A stretch of 64,000 bases of DNA, from contig BJOX01000239.1 in assembly GCA_009731375.1 (NCBI GenBank), positions 200,806 to 264,805 on the forward strand, given 5' to 3'. Source of the stretch: Paulinella micropora. Its lineage: Eukaryota > Cercozoa > Imbricatea > Euglyphida. A program made the translations under genes and the position numbers. Positions 51,824 through 64,000 of the stretch are shown piece after piece; position 1 is the stretch's first letter; each line of letters opens with the position of its first letter. The notes beneath the pieces were generated by a model, which was not told the origin of the DNA, ran no database searches, and saw nothing but the letters and a program-made list of their open reading frames with translations.

Positions 51824-52013
51824 ATAAACCGACAGAGCACTGTGGGTTTTATTCCGGGCTCAACAAGCGAGAAAGGGCACCCTGAGGGAACAGGATTGTG
51901 CTTCCCGTCGCTATTTCGGCATGTGACTTATAGGCGTATGGCTAGGCACACATAAGGCACCCCACCACGGGCCCAGCACACCCACACCATCCCCTAATTC
52001 TCTGTCTGTCGAC

Positions 52014-52482
<469 letters not shown>

Positions 52483-52801
52483 TACTTTAATCGTAGGAAA
52501 GCCCTTGACGCCGAACCTCTACATACAGAAAAAAGCAGGATTTCAAACAGATGTCTATGTCTATGTCTATGTCTATGTCTATGTCTATGTCTAAAAAAGA
52601 AAAGGAAAGGAGAAAATGACAAAGGGAAAACGATCAAGACAATATAAGAAGGAGGAAAGAAAAGGGAGACAAAAGAGGCAAGAAGAGGTGAAAATAAAGA
52701 AGAAGGCAAGGAGAATGACAAAGAACAAAACGAAGGCAAGAAGGCGATTAAGAGGGGGAAAAAAGAAAAGGAAAGAAGGGCCAAAAGAAAGGAAAAGAAA
52801 C
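52483..52801. other. (GTCTAT)n and purine-rich intron sequence
   Basis: GTCTAT hexamers (52551-52593) and a purine-rich strand with AAGAAGGCAAGG-like motifs. Probably intronic to the PDI gene. Confidence 0.5.
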
Positions 52802-52967
52802 CGCAGCTAGTTCTCTGCTTTTCGTTGCATCCACCTTGGCAATATTGGCAATGCTCTTACCTGACTAAAACATCAAACAGAGAGGGAGATAGGACTTGCC
52901 TCGTTTGATATAGGCAGATAGATGGATGGATAGATGGATAGATGGATAGATAGAAAGATAGAAAGAT

Positions 52968-53061
<94 letters not shown>

Positions 53062-53082
53062 GGATGGATGGATGGATGGATG

Positions 53083-53118
<36 letters not shown>

Positions 53119-53119
53119 T

Positions 53120-53165
<46 letters not shown>

Positions 53166-53561
53166 GGATAGATAGATAGTTCCTACCATTTGTTGTGCTA
53201 AGGAATTGTACTCGGGTTCCAACCTATGTATGTATATATGTATGTATGTATGTATGTATGTACGTATGTACGTACGTATGTATGTATGTATGTATGTATG
53301 TATGTATGTATGTATGCTGTACCGTTTACAATAGCCACACCAGGGGGCAATAAACGCCACCATCTGCCACATATACATACATACATACATACATACATAA
53401 CATACATAACATACATGTGGCAAAAAATTTCAACTTTGATCTCATTTTTATCGCTCGATAATGATTGTATGTATGTATGTTTGTATGTATGCATGTATGC
53501 ATGTATGTATGTATGTATGTACGTACGTACGTACGTACGTACGTAAGTAAGTAAGTAAGTA

Positions 53562-53594
<33 letters not shown>

Positions 53595-53933
53595 CGTACG
53601 TACGTACACGTGTACGTACGTACGTACACGTACGTACGTACGTACGTACGTATGTATGTACGTATGTATGTATGTATGTATGTATGCATGTATGCATGTA
53701 TGTATGTATGTATGTATGTATGTGGGTACGTACGTGCGTACGTACGTACGTACGTACGTACGTATGTACGTACGTACGTATGTATGTATGTATGTATGTA
53801 TGTATGTATGTATGTATGTACTACCCAATCTCCATTGGCCGTGTTGGAGTCGAAGTTTTTGTCGTCCAAATCGATCACGTCAGACTGTGCGACAGCGATC
53901 GCGATCGCGGCCAAGAGCAGCAAGAGCCGTCCG
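52802..53933 (-). CDS. protein disulfide isomerase-type thioredoxin domain, four exons (partial)
   Basis: Four minus-strand exons with fitting phases: 53825-53933 (hydrophobic signal [15 protein letters not shown] then [11 protein letters not shown]), 53323-53363 (41 bp, [13 protein letters not shown]), 53187-53223 (37 bp, [12 protein letters not shown]) and 52802-52864 (63 bp, [20 protein letters not shown]). Introns are GT-AG and almost wholly microsatellite. Together they give an ER-targeted thioredoxin fold with a CGYC redox centre in place of the usual CGHC. The first exon lacks the Met (in an upstream exon), and the rest of the gene lies left, possibly in or beyond the gap at 51344-51823. 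Resembles PDI/TXNDC5/TMX3 proteins; the exact member is not determined. Confidence 0.8.
52920..53180. repeat. (GATA)n array in PDI intron
   Basis: GATA/GATG tetranucleotides between the third and fourth visible PDI exons. Confidence 0.97.
53464..53820. repeat. (TATG)n/(TACG)n array in PDI intron
   Basis: TATG, TACG and TAAG tetranucleotides between the first two visible PDI exons. Confidence 0.97.
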
Positions 53934-53941
53934 CTGCCGAG

Positions 53942-54100
53942 TGTATGTATGTATGTATGTATGTATGTATGTATGTATGTATGTATGCATGTATGTATGT
54001 ATGTATGTATGTATGTATGTATGGAGGTACGTATGTACGTATGCACATATATGTAGTATGTATGTATGTATGTATGTATATATGTATGTATGTTTAAAGA
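53942..54100. repeat. (TATG)n array
   Basis: TATG tetranucleotides upstream of the visible PDI signal exon. Confidence 0.97.
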
Positions 54101-54310
54101 TGGAGTGATTTACATAGTCCTCCCATCCTCGACGAGAACAACACACGCAGCTTACGCTCTCTCAAGTTGTGCACGTGTGTAATATGTGGAATACCTGTAT
54201 GTCGGGACGAAGCGTCAATTTAGTTTGGTGCGTGAATTTCCGAGTTTTAGTACAAGCGATACCGGCAAGGGTGTGTAGGGAATGTATAAGTGTAGGAGCA
54301 AGGAAAAGAA
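54093..54310. repeat. ~200-bp diverged direct repeat, copy 1
   Basis: Shares ACGCTCTCTCAAGTTGTGC and the order of many shorter blocks with 54560-54775. Both copies follow a TATG array. Confidence 0.75.
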
Positions 54311-54381
54311 AAAATGTATGTATGTGTGCATGTATTTTATGTATGTATTTATGTATGTATATGCATGTATATGTATGTATG

Positions 54382-54413
<32 letters not shown>

Positions 54414-54560
54414 TGTATGTATGTATGTACGTATTATGTATGTATGTATTTATGTACGTACGCACGTATACGTACGTATTATACGTACGTATACGTACGT
54501 ACGTACGTACGTATGTATGTACGTATGTATGTATGTATGTATGCATGTATGTATGTATGT
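54311..54560. repeat. (TATG)n/(TACG)n array
   Basis: Tetranucleotide array between the two 200-bp repeat copies. Confidence 0.95.
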
Positions 54561-54775
54561 TTTAAGACGGAGTGACGCACATAATCCTCCCGCCCTCTAC
54601 GAAAACAGCACGCACAGCTGACGCTCTCTCAAGTTGTGCTCGTATGTAGCATATGAAATACCTGTATTTGGAACAAAGCGTGAATTTGCGTGTGGATTTC
54701 CCAGATTTAGATGGATTAGATGTGGGTAAGGGTATGTAGGAGTGATATATGCGTAAGGGCAAAGGAATATGAGGG
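54561..54775. repeat. ~200-bp diverged direct repeat, copy 2
   Basis: See 54093-54310; about three quarters identical by eye. Confidence 0.75.
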
Positions 54776-55208
54776 TCAGAAGCATAAAACAGAAGTGATG
54801 GGCAGGAGGTAGGCAGACCTTTTCACATGGAAATGGCCATATTGTCAAGTAGATGCGTACGATGGAAGAACAGCGGGAACCGAAAATGAAACCAGAAAGC
54901 ACACACCAGACAATAAAGCCACCCAATGAGTGCAAAATCAAGAGGGATATGTGAGAAAAATGGGAGCATGGGTTCTGGGATGGAAGTATGAGTTTTGGAA
55001 TAGGACAGATGGTGAAAAAAGGGGGAGTGTAGGATCGAGAGTGAGGGAAAAAGGGGGAGGTGTGATGTGAGGAAAGGGAGAGATGTGTTGAAGATTGGAA
55101 CCTGGTATGTGCAGGAAGAGGCAACAGATAAGTTGAGAAAGCTCAGGACGAGCATACGATAGGAGGCAAGCAAGAAGGGGAGGCAGGTCAGAAAACATGT
55201 GTGACAGC

Positions 55209-55247
<39 letters not shown>

Positions 55248-55530
55248 GGGGGAAAAAAGGGGGGGGGGGGGGGGGGNNNNNNNNNNNNNNNNNNNNNNNN
55301 NNNNNNNNNNNNNNNNNNNNNNNNNNNNNNNNNNNNNNNNNNNNNNNNNNNNNTTTTTTTTGTTGGCCGGAAAAGTTGAGTTAACCTTTTGCTTGGGAAC
55401 GGAAAGGTGTGGAAAAGAGATGAAAGGTGGGGTGGCACCGAGGCGGCACCGATGGGGGAAAAAAGATAGGAAAATGGTGGGAAAAGAGTGTGTGAGAGCA
55501 GTATGTAGAAAACTAGAGAGGTTACAGAAA
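54776..55530. other. host sequence with poly-T/poly-G and N gap
   Basis: Unique A/G-rich sequence, poly-T at 55210-55246, poly-G, then a 77-N gap (55277-55353). No recognised gene. Confidence 0.4.
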
Positions 55531-55809
55531 TGTATGTATGTATGTATGTATGTATGTATGTGTATGTATGATGTATGTATGTATGTATGTATTGTATGTA
55601 TGTATTGTATTGTATGTATGTATGTATGTATGTATGCATGTATGTTATGTATGTAGGTACGTATGTATGTACATATGTATGTACATATGTGCGTACGTAC
55701 GTACGTACGTAAAAGTACGTACGTACGTAGTACGTACGTACGTATGTACGTATGTGTGCATGTATGTATGTATGCATGTATGTATGTATGTATGTATGTA
55801 TGTATGTAC

Positions 55810-55840
<31 letters not shown>

Positions 55841-56147
55841 TGTATGTATGTATGTATGTACGTGCGTACGTACGTACGTACGTACGTATGTACGTATGTA
55901 CGTATGTATGTATGTATGTATGCATATGCATGTATGTATGTATGTATGTATGTATGTATGTATGTACATACATACATACATACATACATACATACATTAC
56001 ATACATATGTACATACATACATACATACATACATCACATACATGCATATGTACATACATACATACATAGTTCTATACATACATACATACATACATACATA
56101 TGTATGTATGTATGTATGTATATGTATGTATGTATGTATGTATGTAC

Positions 56148-56183
<36 letters not shown>

Positions 56184-56275
56184 CATATGTATGTATGTAT
56201 GTATGACATATGTGTGTATGTACACATGTATGTACATATGTATGTATGTATGTATATATTGTATGTATGTAAGAT
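55531..56275. repeat. (TATG)n-(CATA)n-(TATG)n array
   Basis: TATG/TACG to about 55965, inverted to CATA (55966-56098), then TATG again, so the junctions are palindromic. Confidence 0.95.
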
Positions 56276-56909
56276 CTTATGTATGTGTCTGTGTGTCTGT
56301 AAGTCTGTCTGTATGCATGCATGCATGCGGGCAGGCAGGAGTACTGGCAGGCAGGCAGGCAGGTAAGCAGGCAAGCAAGCAGGCAGGCAGGCACGCTTGG
56401 TTTCAAGTTCTAGCTTTCCGTACACAGTGCTCCAATCAGAATCATTTTGCAGCACTTTTTGCCTTGGAAATAACAAGAAGAAAATTAAAGCAGAGAAAAG
56501 AGTCACGAGTTTGCAGAGATTCACTGAACCTGGCTTGTAGTCGCAGAAACATCGAGGGTTGGCAACGGTAATGATTGCGCCGAAATAGCCTCTTTCTTGC
56601 CAAATGTGTTGTCCGAAGTATTATTTGAAATCACCGAGTTCTGCGGGAATACTGTGAAAACTGGCGAGAAACTGCTCCGTGTTGTTACATGTCGCCAAGT
56701 CCCACATAATATAACTTGAGATCTAACTTGTACACTCTTTGACTATGCCGGTGTTCTTTGGCAAAGGCAAATCAACAAGGTATTACTGAAATTTCATGTC
56801 GATGTAATATTTCAAAAACACAATGATTGTACTGGGAACAGGGAGGGGCACGCTAAGTCGGACGGGGATCTTGCCAAAGCCTCCAAATTCAAGGTTTCTC
56901 ATTTTCATC

Positions 56910-56930
<21 letters not shown>
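56276..56930. other. host sequence without recognised gene
   Basis: A short GCAGGCAG run (56325-56395) then unique sequence. No convincing coding exon seen. Confidence 0.4.
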
Positions 56931-58195
<1,265 letters not shown>

Positions 58196-58253
58196 AATTC
58201 CGAGTGCAACATAGACTCGTCTCCCTCACCAACCTCGCAAGGAAGGTTGTCTT

Positions 58254-58254
58254 T

Positions 58255-58315
<61 letters not shown>

Positions 58316-58341
58316 GTAGATAGGTAGAAAGATAGAAAGAT

Positions 58342-58387
<46 letters not shown>

Positions 58388-58560
58388 AGATTACGAGTTA
58401 TTTCTTATATATTTGTGTGTATTCATATATTCACATAATGATGTTGATGATTTTCTTTCTGTTTTCTTTTCTTTTCTTTTTTCTTTTCTGTTCTTTTTTT
58501 CTCTTTTCTTTTATTTTCTTTTCTTTTCTTTTCTTTCTTTCTTCTTCTTCCTCTTCTTCT

Positions 58561-58643
<83 letters not shown>
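58254..58643. repeat. (GATA)n, T-rich and poly-T tracts
   Basis: GATA to 58385, then TTTTC and an 80-bp poly-T ending at a 301-N gap (58644-58944). Confidence 0.95.
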
Positions 58644-58988
58644 NNNNNNNNNNNNNNNNNNNNNNNNNNNNNNNNNNNNNNNNNNNNNNNNNNNNNNNNN
58701 NNNNNNNNNNNNNNNNNNNNNNNNNNNNNNNNNNNNNNNNNNNNNNNNNNNNNNNNNNNNNNNNNNNNNNNNNNNNNNNNNNNNNNNNNNNNNNNNNNNN
58801 NNNNNNNNNNNNNNNNNNNNNNNNNNNNNNNNNNNNNNNNNNNNNNNNNNNNNNNNNNNNNNNNNNNNNNNNNNNNNNNNNNNNNNNNNNNNNNNNNNNN
58901 NNNNNNNNNNNNNNNNNNNNNNNNNNNNNNNNNNNNNNNNNNNNGCTGCAGGTTAAGCAATGCACCCCTTTCGTATTTTGTGAGGTAC

Positions 58989-59021
<33 letters not shown>

Positions 59022-59074
59022 CAGGCCTCCGGCATAAATACACACACATCAATGCGTACCTGCCTCGGTGGGTA

Positions 59075-59300
59075 ACATTACATTACATTACATTACATTA
59101 CATTACATTACATTACATTACATACATATACATAAATACATACATACATACATACCGCCCTTTCTGCCTCGTTGGGTAACATAACATAACATAACATAAC
59201 ATAACAAAACTTTGCATAACATTGCAAAACATTACATTACATTACATTACATTATATTACATAAAATTACATTACATTACATTACATTACATACATACAT
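59075..59300. repeat. (CATTA)n, (CATAA)n pentanucleotides
   Basis: CATTA runs at 59085-59122 and 59230-59290, CATAA at 59178-59205, separated by CATA. Confidence 0.9.
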
Positions 59301-59590
59301 AAATACATATGCACATATAGGCAAACACATACATACATATCATATTTGCACAAGCCTCGTGCTGGCAAAAAATGTTATATCTCCGTGTATACATAGATGC
59401 ACAATAATAAATACAAGCACATGCATGCAAATCATATTTGTACAACCTTCAATAAAGTAGATATTGATCCCTCCTTACATACAGACAAACAAACAAATAA
59501 ACAAACAAACAAACATGCGTATTGTATGTTGTGCAGCCTGCAGACGGTAGTTTTCTTCCTTCTTCATTCCTTCTTCGTTCTTTCTTCCTT

Positions 59591-59621
<31 letters not shown>

Positions 59622-59798
59622 CCCCCCCCCCCCCCCCCCCCCCCCCCCNNNNNNNNNNCATACATACATACATACAAATATGCATACATACATATCATAT
59701 ACCAGAAGCGTCTTCTTAAACTAGATATTGCAATATCAATGCATACGTACAAACAAACGAACACACAAAGAAACATGCACATATTGTATGTTGCGCAG

Positions 59799-63939
<4,141 letters not shown>

Positions 63940-64000
63940 GTAGTTTCTTGTCTTGTTTTGTCTTGTTTTGTCTTTGTTTGTCTTGTTTCGTCTTGTTTTG

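Noticed and set aside
53198-56571. Long ORFs of MYVCMYV and HTYIHTYI type
   Set aside because: They arise because TATG/CATA arrays lack stops in several frames. Only the short non-repeat segments identified as PDI exons look coding.

Overview
The window is a piece of a microsatellite-choked eukaryotic genome (GT-AG introns, a tRNA-derived SINE family, a foldback element, a protein disulfide isomerase gene cut into very small exons) that carries two complete integrated virus-like elements of the Polinton/Maverick type. The host lineage cannot be fixed from sequence alone. Some repeats end in TAA tails as in many invertebrates, while the elements' GC-rich palindromes, class-3 lipase and structural proteins recall elements of algae and protists.

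Element 1 (338-20630) is 20.3 kb, bounded by 135-bp terminal inverted repeats (TIRs) beginning 5'-AG and by a 6-bp target duplication TCGCTG (332-337 / 20631-20636). Element 2 (20998-43775) is 22.8 kb, bounded by unrelated TIRs of about 155 bp, also beginning 5'-AG, and by the duplication TATGTG (20992-20997 / 43776-43781). Both signatures are hallmarks of Polintons. The elements sit in opposite orientation about 360 bp apart and are collinear but diverged, so they look like two independent insertions of related families rather than a duplication.

Shared gene order, read from the polymerase end: HIRAN-domain protein, small basic protein, protein-primed DNA polymerase B, small FGKY/R-motif (DUF3820-like) protein, conserved virion protein, major capsid, minor capsid, adenain-like protease, coiled-coil protein, small basic virion protein, A32/FtsK-like packaging ATPase, an ~86-aa conserved protein with an overlapping upstream ORF, Cys-containing membrane protein, single-TM protein, long trimeric fibre with a C-terminal SDRRL chaperone (peptidase S74) motif, acidic/lysine-rich protein, DNA methyltransferase, rve integrase, and a coiled-coil protein. 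Replication (PolB), integration (INT), maturation (protease) and packaging/capsid genes are all present, so the ancestors were probably able to form virions. Most genes now carry frameshifts, several carry in-frame stops, and element 1's integrase has lost an active-site Asp.

Accessory differences: element 1 has a beta-class N6/N4 methyltransferase, a class-3 lipase-like gene and a 58-aa F-box-like ORF. Element 2 has an unrelated Dam (D12-class) methyltransferase at the same position, a Zn-finger-like ORF, an AP2-like ORF, and an internal 1.7-kb tandem duplication. Each element has its own family of intergenic hairpin/TATA repeats, and each has short repeats that have invaded protein-coding linkers.

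From 43782 to the end is host sequence: long (TG), (TC), (CTAT), (TAC), (TAA), (CATT), (TATG) and (GATA) arrays, several N gaps, SINE copies at 46.8-49.0 kb, a PDI gene on the minus strand (52.8-53.9 kb), and pieces of an unrecognised multi-exon gene on the plus strand (59.8-63.9 kb). N gaps lie at 25107-25116, 26711-26720, 36059-36211, 45415-45424, 47168-47382, 48298-48428, 49006-49083, 51344-51823, 55277-55353, 57006-57395, 58644-58944 and 59649-59658.
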